A stretch of DNA of 17,860 nucleotides from CAZSAT01 sp964604675 (GCA_964604675.1 CAZSAT010000139.1:1-17860); one strand, 5' to 3'. Numbered from the stretch's first letter, positions 8,388-16,465 are shown. Notes: generated by a model from the letters alone, not told the origin. Made by a program: numbers and translations.

Positions 8388-10856
8388 TTGACCACGCTCC
8401 GCGCCCAGCTCGATGCCCCGGCCCCTGGCTTCGCCCAGCCCGGTGCGCGCCTCTGGTACGCCCCCGACCTCGGGCTCGAGCCGGTCCACCGCGCCCTCGA
8501 CCTCACCGTGGACGTGTCGGCGCGCACGGTCCGGGGGGCGGTGGCGGTGACCGTGCTCGCGCGCACGCCCGGCGCGAGGTCCCTCACCCTCGACGGCGCG
8601 GATCTCGACGAGGTCTCCGCGGTGAGCGCGGACGAGCACGCGCTGAGCTGGCGCTACGACGGCACGCGCCTGGTCGTCACCTGGGAAGAAGCGCCGGGGC
8701 TCGGAGAGCGCCGCACCGTGAGCGTGCGCTGGTCGGTGCGCGAGCCGCTGTCCGGCATGGTGTTCGGGCCGGACTGGTTCGCCACGGACCACGAGACCGA
8801 GCGCGCCCGCTACTGGTGGCCGTGCGTGGACCATCCCAGCGTGCGCACCACGCTCGCGATCAGCGTGCGCACCGCGGCGAGGTGGACCGTGCTGGCCAAC
8901 GGCGCCGAGCAAGGCCGCGAGGAGCACGGCGACGGCACGGCGACCACGCGTTGGCGGCTGGACCAGCGCTGCCCGAGCTACCTCACCTGCGTGGCGGGGG
9001 GCGCCTGGGCCAGCGCGGATCTGGGGGTGCACCAGGGCGTGCCGGTGAAGCTGTTCGCGCCGGCTCCGTCCACCGAGGCGGACCTGCGACGGAGCTTCGG
9101 CGAGACCGGCGCGATGCTCGACTGGATGGTGCAGAAGCTCGGCCCGTACCCCTTCCCGAAGTACTTCCAGCTGGCGGCGCCCGGCGTGGGCGGGGCGATG
9201 GAGAACATCAGCCTGGTCACCTGGGACGAGGCCTGGGTGGTCGACGAGCTCGAGCGCGCCGAGTTCGGCTGGCTGGTCGACCTGATCAACGTGCACGAGA
9301 TGGGCCACAGCTGGTTCGGCGACAGCGTGGTCTGCCGCGACTTCGCGCACAGCTGGCTCAAGGAGAGCTGGGCGACCTACATCGAGAGCTGCTGGCTCGA
9401 GGACGTGCAGGGCGTCGAGGCGATGCAGGAACAGCTGGACCTGGAGCTGGCGCAGTACGTGAGCGAGACCCGCGACCGCTACACCCGGCCCATCGCCACC
9501 CGCCGCTTCGACAGCTCCTGGGATCTCTTCGACCACCACCTCTACCCTGGCGGCGCGGTGCGGCTGCACATGCTGCGACGGGAGCTCGGCGACGCCGTGT
9601 GGTGGCCGGCGGTGCAGGACTACCTGGCTCGCTTCTCCGGGGAGGTCGTGGAGACCGACGACTTCCGGCGCGTGCTGGAGCAGCACTCCGGTCGGAGCCT
9701 GGCCGCCTGGTTCGACCAGTGGATCAAGAGCCCGGGCCACCCGAAGCTGAAGGCCACGTGGAGCCACGCCGGGCACGGCACGCTGGTGATCGAGCAGACG
9801 CAGGTCGACGAACGCATCGGCTTGTTCCGGCTGCCGCTCACGGTCGCCGTGGAGCGCGACGGGGTGTGGACCCGCCACGAGCTGGTCCTGGAGCACGCCC
9901 GCGAGGTGTTGAGGGTCGACGGAGCGGCACCAGGCGCGGTCGTGATCGATCCCGATGGCGACGCGGTGTTCGAGCTCGACTGGGACCCCGGACGCGATCT
10001 GCTGATCCGGGCGCTGGAGGTGGCCGGTGTGCCCGGGCGCATCCAGGCGGCGGCCGCCCTGGCGGCCCGGGGGCGGGCCCCCGACGTCGAGGCGATCGCA
10101 CAGGCCTGGGCGCGCGAGCCGCGTTGGGGGGTGAAGCGCGCCTTCGCGCGGGCGCTGGGGTCGGCCGGCCGGCTGGCGGCGGCGCGGGTGCTCTGCGAGC
10201 TCCTGCAGAGCGAGCGCGACGATCGGGTGGTCGTGTACGTGGCGCGCGCGCTGAGCGGGTACCGGTCGCCCGAGGTGGCCCAGGCCCTGGAGACCTTCCT
10301 GGCCGGTGAGCCCCCGCGCTGGGCGGCGGCCGCGGCCCTGGTGGCGCTCGGCGGTCAGCGGGGGGAAGCCCACCTGCCCACGCTGGAGCGCTGGGCGGAG
10401 GCGCCCGGCTGGGGGTGGGAGCGACGGGCGGCGTGGACCGCGCTCGGCGCCACCCGCAGCGCCAGGGGGCTGGCCGCGCTGCTCGAACGGTCGGCGCCGG
10501 ACCACGCTCCCTCGCAGGTGCGACGGGTCTTGCCCATGGCCCTGGCCGACGCCGTGCGCTGGGCGCCCGACCAGGAGCGCGAGCGCCTGGTGGAGCGACT
10601 CGCCGACCTGGTGGAGGACCCGATGATCCAGGTGCGGCTGGGCGTCGCCGCCGCCCTGGTGGCGCTGGCCCGGCCCAGCGCGGTGGACGCCCTCGCGCGG
10701 CTGGAGAAGAACGTGCCCGTGCAGTTCGTCGGTGGGCTGCAGCGGGCGGCGGCCACGCTCCGCAAGACCGCTGCGCAGGGAGTGGAGGTGGAGCGGCTGC
10801 GCGATGCCGTGCGCAAGCTCTCCGACCGGGTGGACGCTCTGGAGGCCGGCTCGTGA
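8388..10856 (+). CDS. Cytoplasmic M1-family aminopeptidase with HEAT-repeat tail
   Basis: An 822-residue zinc metallopeptidase with no signal peptide. The N-terminal beta domain (about 20-200) is followed by the M1 catalytic domain. This has the substrate-anchoring GAMEN motif (269-273), the zinc site HEMGH (His303, Glu304, His307) with third ligand Glu326 in LKESWATY, and Tyr386 in the HHLYPGGAVRLHML segment as transition-state stabiliser. All key residues are present, so it should be active in removing N-terminal residues from peptides. From about 551 to 790 the protein is helical with HEAT-like units (VRLGVAAALVALARPSAVDAL). It ends in a short coiled coil (VERLRDAVRKLSDRVDALEA). The TTG start is set by GGAGG at 8378. 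It overlaps the ankyrin gene by 4 bp and is a paralogue of the exported M1 enzyme at 13997-16459. Confidence 0.92.
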   Translation: MTTLRAQLDAPAPGFAQPGARLWYAPDLGLEPVHRALDLTVDVSARTVRGAVAVTVLARTPGARSLTLDGADLDEVSAVSADEHALSWRYDGTRLVVTWEEAPGLGERRTVSVRWSVREPLSGMVFGPDWFATDHETERARYWWPCVDHPSVRTTLAISVRTAARWTVLANGAEQGREEHGDGTATTRWRLDQRCPSYLTCVAGGAWASADLGVHQGVPVKLFAPAPSTEADLRRSFGETGAMLDWMVQKLGPYPFPKYFQLAAPGVGGAMENISLVTWDEAWVVDELERAEFGWLVDLINVHEMGHSWFGDSVVCRDFAHSWLKESWATYIESCWLEDVQGVEAMQEQLDLELAQYVSETRDRYTRPIATRRFDSSWDLFDHHLYPGGAVRLHMLRRELGDAVWWPAVQDYLARFSGEVVETDDFRRVLEQHSGRSLAAWFDQWIKSPGHPKLKATWSHAGHGTLVIEQTQVDERIGLFRLPLTVAVERDGVWTRHELVLEHAREVLRVDGAAPGAVVIDPDGDAVFELDWDPGRDLLIRALEVAGVPGRIQAAAALAARGRAPDVEAIAQAWAREPRWGVKRAFARALGSAGRLAAARVLCELLQSERDDRVVVYVARALSGYRSPEVAQALETFLAGEPPRWAAAAALVALGGQRGEAHLPTLERWAEAPGWGWERRAAWTALGATRSARGLAALLERSAPDHAPSQVRRVLPMALADAVRWAPDQERERLVERLADLVEDPMIQVRLGVAAALVALARPSAVDALARLEKNVPVQFVGGLQRAAATLRKTAAQGVEVERLRDAVRKLSDRVDALEAGS

Positions 10857-11890
10857 TCGCGGCGTGCGTCGCAGGCGACCTCGCGTCGGTGCAGGCGGCG
10901 CTGGCAGCGGATCCCCGGGCCCACGCCGAACGCGACGACCACCTGGGCTCCACGCCGTTGATCTTGGCGGCCCACCGCGGCTTCGGTGCCATCTGCGAGG
11001 CGCTGTTGGCCGCTGGCGCCGACGTGGAGGCGCGGGAGCGGGCGAGCCAGACCACGGCGCTGCACTGGGCCGCGGAGGGCGGGCAGGTCACGGTTGCGGC
11101 CCTGCTGCTCGGTGCCGACGCCGAGCTGGAGGTGGTGGACGCGTGGTACGCGGGCACGCCGCTGACCTGGACGGCCGTGAGCCGGTGCACCTCGGCCGAC
11201 CCGATCGGGAAGCGGCAGGTGGCCGACGTGCTCGTGGCGGCCGGCGCGGAGGCCGACGTGTTCGCGTCGGCGTGCTGGGGCTACGAGCTGGAAGGGGACC
11301 TGGAGCGCCGTCTCGGGTTCGTGGGGCGCGGCCGGACGGCGCTCCATGTGGGGGCGGTGGACGGGTGGGACCTCGGGCGCCTGCTGGCGGCAGGGGCCTC
11401 GCTCACCGCCGAGGACGCCTTCGGCGCGGTGCCAGGCGCCCTGACCAGCGACTCCAGGCTCGCCGTGCAGCATGCGTCGGTGGCCCTGGCGGGCGGTTCG
11501 CGCCCGGAGATCCACGACGAGCGCCTGCTCCACTTCGCGGCCGCCGAGGGGCACCTGCCGGGGCCCATCCTTTGCGCGGTCGACGGTCGGCTCCCGGCCC
11601 TGGTGAGCGAGCTCCCGAGCGAGGTGACGCCGCTCTGGCGTGCCGTGCGAGGCCACGAGCCCGCGGTGGTCGATGCGCTGCTCGAAGCGGGCGCCGACCC
11701 GTGCTTCTCGGACCCGGTCGCCGGCATCTCGTTGCTGCACGCCGCCGTGCAGGCCGGGCAAGGCGGGCTGATCCGCCGGCTGATCGCGGCCGGCGCCGAT
11801 CCCGCGGCCACCGACACCGCCCACGGCTGCACCGCGGCGGAGTGGGCGGGCTTCCTGGAGCGCCCCGATCTCGCGGAGCTCATGTGCTGA
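10853..11890 (+). CDS. Ankyrin-repeat protein
   Basis: A 345-residue cytoplasmic protein made almost wholly of ankyrin repeats. Clear units are STPLILAAHRGFGAICEALL, TTALHWAAEGGQVTVAALLL, TPLTWTAVS..., RTALHVGAVDGWDLGRLLAAG, TPLWRAVRGHEPAVVDALLEAG and SLLHAAVQAGQGGLIRRLIAAG, with a worn repeat or two in the middle. It probably binds a protein partner and has no catalytic motif. The GTG start lies in the M1 peptidase stop (GTGA) with GGAGG seven bases upstream (10841-10845). It overlaps the next gene as well, so the three are one transcription and translation unit. A role as adaptor or inhibitor of the peptidase is possible but only inferred from coupling. Confidence 0.9.
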   Translation: MIAACVAGDLASVQAALAADPRAHAERDDHLGSTPLILAAHRGFGAICEALLAAGADVEARERASQTTALHWAAEGGQVTVAALLLGADAELEVVDAWYAGTPLTWTAVSRCTSADPIGKRQVADVLVAAGAEADVFASACWGYELEGDLERRLGFVGRGRTALHVGAVDGWDLGRLLAAGASLTAEDAFGAVPGALTSDSRLAVQHASVALAGGSRPEIHDERLLHFAAAEGHLPGPILCAVDGRLPALVSELPSEVTPLWRAVRGHEPAVVDALLEAGADPCFSDPVAGISLLHAAVQAGQGGLIRRLIAAGADPAATDTAHGCTAAEWAGFLERPDLAELMC

Positions 11891-12402
11891 GGGACCTGCT
11901 CGCGCGCTTCAAGCCCGCTCTGCCGCCGGTGGACATCGGGCCGCAGACCCGCGGGGCGATCGAGGCGCGGCTGGCATGGGTCGGGCCGGGCGATGCGGAG
12001 GGGGTGGCGGACGCGCTCTACGAGATCGTAGAGGGGGTGCTCTGGGAAGCCTCGGAGGCCTGGCGGCAGGCTTGTGGCGTGCCGGAGAGCGAGCTGGCGT
12101 GCGAGCTGTACCTGGTCGCGTTCGCGGCGTTCGCGGAGGCCGGCGGCGAAGCCGGTCCGCCGATGGCGGCTCTGCGGGAGCGGGTGGCCTACGGGCTTCG
12201 GGAGCGCTTCGATGAGGGGCCGGCCCCCTTGCTGGCCACCGCCCGCGGCTTCGCCGAGGAACGCGCGATCGGCCACGTGGTGGTCGGCATGGTGGGCCGC
12301 CGGCTGGAGCTCACCGCGCGCCGCGGTGGAGCCGAGGGATGGTTCGCGCTGGGGCTGGCCGCCTGGATCGCCGGCGACGAAGCCATGCGCATCGAGGGCT
12401 GA
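11884..12402 (+). CDS. Uncharacterised helical protein
   Basis: A 172-residue protein I do not recognise. It starts at a GTG with GGAG five bases before it (11875-11878), overlapping the end of the ankyrin gene by 7 bp. The sequence is mostly amphipathic helix (GDAEGVADALYEIVEGVLWE, ACELYLVAFAAFAEAGG, PLLATARGFAEERAIGHVVV) with no signal, membrane segment, cysteine cluster or catalytic motif. Codon use resembles its neighbours, supporting a real gene. As third gene of the M1-ankyrin operon it may act with them. Its stop TGA forms TGATCA with the stop of the convergent membrane-protein gene. Confidence 0.78.
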   Translation: MLRDLLARFKPALPPVDIGPQTRGAIEARLAWVGPGDAEGVADALYEIVEGVLWEASEAWRQACGVPESELACELYLVAFAAFAEAGGEAGPPMAALRERVAYGLRERFDEGPAPLLATARGFAEERAIGHVVVGMVGRRLELTARRGGAEGWFALGLAAWIAGDEAMRIEG

Positions 12403-12405
12403 TCA
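12400..12405. other. Shared palindromic stop TGATCA of two convergent genes
   Basis: TGA at 12400-12402 ends the plus-strand helical protein gene, and the reverse complement of 12403-12405 (TGA) ends the minus-strand membrane protein gene. The two coding regions therefore touch with no intergenic base, leaving no room for a terminator between them. Confidence 0.9.
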
Positions 12406-12822
12406 GGACTCTGGCGCGCTCGGGGGCCGGGTGCGCGCGCCCAGCCGCAGCCCGATCAAGCTGAGGCCGTAGGCCACCGCGAAGGTCAGCGCGAGCCCCA
12501 CCGCCAGCGTGGGCACGTAGGCCTCGGTCGCCATGCCCTGCTCCTCGAAGAAGGCTGGGCCGACACCGACCATGGCCACCGCGCTGATCGCCACGTGCGC
12601 GCCGCTGCACCGCGCTGCCACCCCGCGGTGCAACGCGCGCTCGGCGAGCACCGGACGGGTTCGTACCGCCAGCTGGGCGCCGAGGATCAGGCCCACGAGC
12701 GCGGCCCAGTCACCGGGCAGGCCCAGCAGCGTGGCCCCCACACCGACGCCCAACGAGATGGCGAGCTGCCAGCCGACCACGGCCAGCACGTCGCCCACAC
12801 CGCTCGCACCACCTTCTTCCAT
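12403..12822 (-). CDS. Small four-helix integral membrane protein
   Basis: A 139-residue hydrophobic protein with four predicted transmembrane segments: about 11-31 (VLAVVGWQLAISLGVGVGA), 38-54, 75-95 (HVAISAVAMVGVGPAFF) and 103-127 (VPTLAVGLALTFAVAYGLSL). An Arg-rich loop (RTRPVLAERALHRGVAARC) lies between the second and third. There is no catalytic motif. The size and layout are like the ABZJ_00895-type family of small membrane proteins, but I hold that only as a suggestion. The ATG at 12822 has AGGAG with a 6-base spacer (12833-12829). Its start is only 15 bp from the divergent lipoprotein start at 12838, and it abuts the upstream convergent gene stop to stop. Confidence 0.82.
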   Translation of the reverse strand: MEEGGASGVGDVLAVVGWQLAISLGVGVGATLLGLPGDWAALVGLILGAQLAVRTRPVLAERALHRGVAARCSGAHVAISAVAMVGVGPAFFEEQGMATEAYVPTLAVGLALTFAVAYGLSLIGLRLGARTRPPSAPES

Positions 12823-12837
12823 GGCAGGCTCCTATCC

Positions 12838-13161
12838 ATGTGGTGGCTCTTCCTCTCGTGTGCCAAGACCGCGGATCCCGCCCAGGTGCCGCCGGCGGCC
12901 ACGTGCCAGGCGCGCTGCGAGCACGACAACCAGGCCCGTGCGGTGGCCTGGGCCCAGGTGGTGGCGGACTGCCAGGCGGCCTGCGTCGAGCCGCCGCCGG
13001 CCGCGACCCGCTACACGGGTGTGGTGACCCGACACCTCTCGGAACAGGGCGACGAGCTCCGGTTGATGCTGCCGGGAGGTGGCTACGTGGTGATCGCCGA
13101 CGGGGTCGACGTGGCCGTGGGACGTGAGGCCACGCTGAGCGCAGATCAGGTGGTGCCGTGA
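12838..13161 (+). CDS. Tiny putative lipoprotein with a twin CX3C cysteine hairpin
   Basis: A 107-residue protein of no family I recognise. It begins MWWLFLSCAKTADPA: a very short hydrophobic stretch, then Cys8 in a lipobox-like FLSC, so it is probably a lipoprotein despite lacking a charged n-region. Next comes a helical segment with CQARC (Cys23, Cys27) and CQAAC (Cys45, Cys49), two CX3C motifs 17 residues apart. This spacing suits two antiparallel helices stapled by two disulfides, sensible for an exported protein. The C-terminal half (RYTGVVTRHLSEQGDELRLM to VVIADGVDVAVG) looks like a small beta domain. The ATG at 12838 has only a weak GGCAGG upstream. The stop overlaps the GTG of the transglutaminase-like gene, so the two are coupled. 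Confidence 0.75.
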   Translation: MWWLFLSCAKTADPAQVPPAATCQARCEHDNQARAVAWAQVVADCQAACVEPPPAATRYTGVVTRHLSEQGDELRLMLPGGGYVVIADGVDVAVGREATLSADQVVP

Positions 13162-13799
13162 CGGTCGACCCCGCCTACCTCGCGCCCAACGCCTTCGTCG
13201 ACAGCGACCATCCGTCGATCGTGGCCTTCGCGCAGGCCCACCGGAAGGACTCGCCGCGCGCGTCGGCCGTGGCGCTGTTCTACGCGGTGCGCGACGGGCT
13301 CCGCTACAACCCCTGGCGCGTGAAGTTCACCCCGGAGCACTACACCGCGAGCGGCGTGCTCGCGCGCGACAAGGCCGAGGGCGGTCACTGCATCGACAAG
13401 GCCAACCTGCTGGCGGCGGCCTGCCGATCGCTCGGCATTCCCTCCCGGCTGCACTTCGCGAACGTGCGCAACCACATCGGCACCGCGCGGCTCGAGGAGC
13501 ACCTGGGCACCGACCTGCTCGTCTACCACGGCTACGTCGAGCTCTGGCTGGACAGTCGCTGGGTGGCCGCGACCCCGGCCTTCAACAAGGAGCTCTGCGA
13601 GCACCTCGGCGTGGCCCCGCTCGAGTTCGACGGCGTGAACGACTGCATCTTCCAGGACTTCGACCGGGCCGACGGCTTCATGGAGTACGTGGACGACCAC
13701 GGCAGCCACGCCGACATCCCCTTCGACGCGATGATCGCGGCCTGGCGCACCCACTACGAGACCACCGTGGGGCGCGGACGCTGGCCCGACCGCGGCTAG
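13158..13799 (+). CDS. Transglutaminase-like cysteine protein
   Basis: A 213-residue protein of the transglutaminase-like (papain-fold) superfamily. The core motif GGHCIDKANLLAAACRSLGI carries the nucleophile Cys78, and YHGYVELWL carries His124. At the place of the usual acidic third residue the sequence reads WVAATPAFNKE, giving Thr139 where many members have Asp. The fold and the first two catalytic residues are clear, while activity (amidase, protease or cross-linking) is not certain. No signal peptide is visible, so it is probably cytoplasmic, which is odd beside its coupled lipoprotein neighbour. It starts at GTG inside the preceding stop (GTGA) with a weak CAGG upstream. A hairpin cluster follows the stop by about 85 bp. 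Confidence 0.87.
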   Translation: MTVDPAYLAPNAFVDSDHPSIVAFAQAHRKDSPRASAVALFYAVRDGLRYNPWRVKFTPEHYTASGVLARDKAEGGHCIDKANLLAAACRSLGIPSRLHFANVRNHIGTARLEEHLGTDLLVYHGYVELWLDSRWVAATPAFNKELCEHLGVAPLEFDGVNDCIFQDFDRADGFMEYVDDHGSHADIPFDAMIAAWRTHYETTVGRGRWPDRG

Positions 13800-13882
13800 C
13801 GTTCGGCCTGCGCTCCGCGCGCAGCCCGCACGCTCCCGCCTCTGTGGCCCTGCGGGCGTTCGGCGGGTCGGTTCCCCTCTGA

Positions 13883-13908
13883 AAGGGGGCCCCTCGATGG
13901 GCCCCCTT
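13883..13908. terminator. Strong GC hairpin, likely bidirectional terminator
   Basis: AAGGGGGCCC (13883-13892) pairs with GGGCCCCCTT (13899-13908) around a six-base loop. It lies between the convergent transglutaminase-like and M1 peptidase genes, the expected place for a terminator serving both strands. The stem has A/T pairs at its base, but there is no long T-run on either side. Confidence 0.6.
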
Positions 13909-13909
13909 C

Positions 13910-13928
13910 GCGTGCCCGCTGGGCACGC
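13910..13928. other. Second hairpin
   Basis: GCGTGCCC (13910-13917) pairs perfectly with GGGCACGC (13921-13928) around a three-base loop, one base after the first hairpin. It may be a second terminator arm or a structured element. Confidence 0.55.
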
Positions 13929-13930
13929 TG

Positions 13931-13951
13931 AACCCCCACCGCCGAGGGGTT
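13931..13951. other. Third hairpin
   Basis: AACCCC (13931-13936) can pair with GGGGTT (13946-13951) around a nine-base loop, two bases after the second hairpin. It is weaker than the first two. Confidence 0.4.
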
Positions 13952-13996
13952 GGCCGCGGGACGCACGCTGATTGGTGCTCTACCAGGCCGAGCCGC

Positions 13997-16459
13997 CTAG
14001 CCCCCGCTCTCCAGGTCCCGGATCCGGTCCTCCAGCTCCTCCAACCGAGCCTCCCACTGGGCGTTGCTGCGCGGGGGGCGGTCGGGGTGGCGGCCGCGGA
14101 TGTCGGTGACGGCGTTCCGCGCGGCGGCCCGCAGCGACGGCACGGTCTCCTGGCTGCGGTACCCGTTGAGCAGGATCACGCTCTGATCGTCGCCGGCGTC
14201 CGCCAGCACGTCGATGGCGGCCCGTCGGGTGGTGAGGAAGGCGCTCTCCAGGAAGGGCTCGGCCGTGCGCGCCACGAGCGAGAAGCCCTCTTCACGGGCG
14301 GGTCCGGGATCCTGGCGATCCACCAGCCGCACGGCCGCCCGGAGCGCGGGCGCGGCGACCTCGTGCAGCTCGCTCGGGTGCGCGCGGTCCAGCAGGATCG
14401 GCAGCTCCGCCCAGCCCCCGTGCTCCCCGAGCAGCCCGAGGGCGGCGCTCGCCAGGCTCCCTCGCGGATCGTCGGCGTTCCGGGCGAGCGGCCTCGCCAG
14501 CCGGAGGGCGAGGTCGGGGTCGTGGTGGGCGAGGGCGCCCAGCGCGGCGCGCTGCACGCCGAGGTCGGGGTCGCGCCGCACCGCCTCGGCGAGGGCGCCT
14601 TCTTCCCCCTTCACGGCCACGCCGCGGCCCAGCGCGCTGGCGGCAGCCTCCCTGAGGGCGGGGTCGTCGTCGTGCTCGAGGATCTGCAGCAGGGCGTGCT
14701 GCGCGGGCGCGGAGCCCTTGCCGCCCAGGCCCTCGATCGCGAGGCGACGGGTGGTGCGTTCCTCCACGGCGGATCGGGCGAGCGCGACCAGGGCCTCGAG
14801 GCTGGCGTCGTCGGGCTCTTCGCTCAGGGCGCGGATCGCCTGCAGCCGTGCGTACACCGCCTCGCTGCGGAGCTGCGCGCGCCAGCTCGCCTGGGACTGG
14901 TCCACCGTCAGCTCGGCGAGCAGGCCGCCTTCGGGGTCGACGGCCACGTAGGCGGGCGGCTCGGGCAGGGCCCGGGAGAAGGTGTGGCTGGCCTCGGTCA
15001 TCCAGATGCGCTCTCGGATCACGCCGTCAGCGGCGGCGATGTCCAGGTCGATCGGGAGGGTGAACACGGGCACGTCGCCGCTCGTGTCCTGGGTCTGCTG
15101 GAGCGTGACCGTGAGCGTGCCGTCCTTCCAGGTCGAGCGGGCCTCGAGGGCGGGCGTGCCTGGTCGGTGCACCCACTGCTCGAAGAACCAGCGCAGGTGG
15201 TGCCCGGTCACCTCCTCGAACGCCTGTCGCAGGTCCTCGGTGGTCACGAGCTGATCGGCGTTCTGGGTCGTGTAGTGCTGGATCGCCGCCTGGAACGCCT
15301 GGTCGCCGAAGAGCACCCGGAGCATCTGCAGCACGCTCGCTCCGCGCACGTAGACCGCGCTGTTCTCCCCGTCGTGCCCGTCGCCGCGCGACCAGCGCCG
15401 TCCGGCCAGGGGGCCGCTGTTCCGGGCGGCCGCGTAGCGCCGGTGCACGCCGTCGTACCAGAACGCCTCGCCCTCCACGGTGCGCATCCAGTCGTGCCCG
15501 AAGTAGGTCGCGAAGCCCTCGTTGAGCCAGAGCTCGTGCCAGGTGGAGCACGTGAGCAGGTCGCCGTACCACTGGTGGGCGAGCTCGTGGGCCACCACGT
15601 ACTGGCTGTGGTCGTGCCGTTCGGGCTCCACCAGCAGGCGGATGGTCTCGACGGTGGAGGTGGTGTTCTCCATGCCCCCGTAGAGGAACCGCTGCACGAA
15701 CACCTCCCGGTACGCCGGGTAGGGGTAGGGCACGCCGGTGACGGCCGAGAAGTGCTCGAGCATCGCGGGCACGTCGCCGGACAGCGCTTCGACGTCGGCC
15801 ATGTCGGTGCCGGGCGGCACCCACTGCTCCACGAGCACGTCCCCCCAGGCGTCCTCGCGCACCTCGTAGGCGCCGACCGCGACCATCACCAGGTAGCTCA
15901 CGAGCTCCTGGTCCAGCGCGTAGTGCCAGGCCCCGTCCTCGAAGTGGCCCAGGCCGTTCGACAGCACCCGCAGGCCGTCGGGGACCTCGAAGCGCGCCGA
16001 GTAGGTGAAGCGATCGTTCGGGTAGTCCCACGAAGGGAACCAGAAGCGGTTGTCTTCGCCTTCCCCCTGGCTCCACACCTCCACGTGGCTGTCCGGGCCG
16101 TCGCCCCGGAAGTGCAGCCCGGTGTCGGGCGTGGCGCGGTACCGTACGGTCAAGGCCACCGTGTCGTCGGGCCGAGGCACCTCGACGCTCACCCCGTCGT
16201 CGTCCAGCACGAAGGGCGTGGACTGCCCGTCGATCGCGACCTCCTCGATGTCGAGGCCCACCTGGTCGAGCCGGATCCAGGCGGAGCCGGGCACGAGCGG
16301 AGCGAGGGTCAGGGTCACCGTGCCGCCCACGGTCCTGGCGTCGGGGTCGATGGCGAGGTCGAGGTGGAGGTGGCGCAGATCCCAGTCGCGATCGGGCGCA
16401 GCGTCGCCGGGGGCTCCGGCGTTCGGCGCAGACAGCACGAGCGGCAACAGCACGAGCAC
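13997..16459 (-). CDS. Exported M1-family aminopeptidase with HEAT-repeat tail
   Basis: An 820-residue zinc peptidase with a short signal (MLVLLPLVLSAPNAGA), so it acts in the periplasm or outside the cell. The GTG at 16459 was chosen because GGAGG lies six bases before it, directly ahead of the hydrophobic segment; a longer open frame reaches 16552 but adds unrelated residues. The catalytic domain has GGMEN (261-265), HELAH (His291, Glu292, His295), third zinc ligand Glu314 in LWLNEGFATYFG and Tyr370 in SAVYVRGASVLQML. All are intact, so it should be active. The tail from about 530 is built of HEAT-like helices (DPALREAAASALGRG, DLGVQRAALGALAHH) and ends in a short coiled coil (EARLEELEDRIRDLESGG). 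That same architecture is seen in the cytoplasmic paralogue at 8388-10856. Confidence 0.94.
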   Translation of the reverse strand: MLVLLPLVLSAPNAGAPGDAAPDRDWDLRHLHLDLAIDPDARTVGGTVTLTLAPLVPGSAWIRLDQVGLDIEEVAIDGQSTPFVLDDDGVSVEVPRPDDTVALTVRYRATPDTGLHFRGDGPDSHVEVWSQGEGEDNRFWFPSWDYPNDRFTYSARFEVPDGLRVLSNGLGHFEDGAWHYALDQELVSYLVMVAVGAYEVREDAWGDVLVEQWVPPGTDMADVEALSGDVPAMLEHFSAVTGVPYPYPAYREVFVQRFLYGGMENTTSTVETIRLLVEPERHDHSQYVVAHELAHQWYGDLLTCSTWHELWLNEGFATYFGHDWMRTVEGEAFWYDGVHRRYAAARNSGPLAGRRWSRGDGHDGENSAVYVRGASVLQMLRVLFGDQAFQAAIQHYTTQNADQLVTTEDLRQAFEEVTGHHLRWFFEQWVHRPGTPALEARSTWKDGTLTVTLQQTQDTSGDVPVFTLPIDLDIAAADGVIRERIWMTEASHTFSRALPEPPAYVAVDPEGGLLAELTVDQSQASWRAQLRSEAVYARLQAIRALSEEPDDASLEALVALARSAVEERTTRRLAIEGLGGKGSAPAQHALLQILEHDDDPALREAAASALGRGVAVKGEEGALAEAVRRDPDLGVQRAALGALAHHDPDLALRLARPLARNADDPRGSLASAALGLLGEHGGWAELPILLDRAHPSELHEVAAPALRAAVRLVDRQDPGPAREEGFSLVARTAEPFLESAFLTTRRAAIDVLADAGDDQSVILLNGYRSQETVPSLRAAARNAVTDIRGRHPDRPPRSNAQWEARLEELEDRIRDLESGG

Positions 16460-16465
16460 GTGGCT

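Noticed and set aside
8816..10309. Open frame of 497 codons inside the M1 peptidase in another frame
   Set aside because: Arg/Gly/Ala-rich shadow within a gene whose zinc motifs are in the other frame.
13678..13926. Small open frame on the minus strand across the convergent intergenic region
   Set aside because: It overlaps the transglutaminase-like 3' end and the hairpins, has Arg-rich antisense composition and no ribosome binding site of note.
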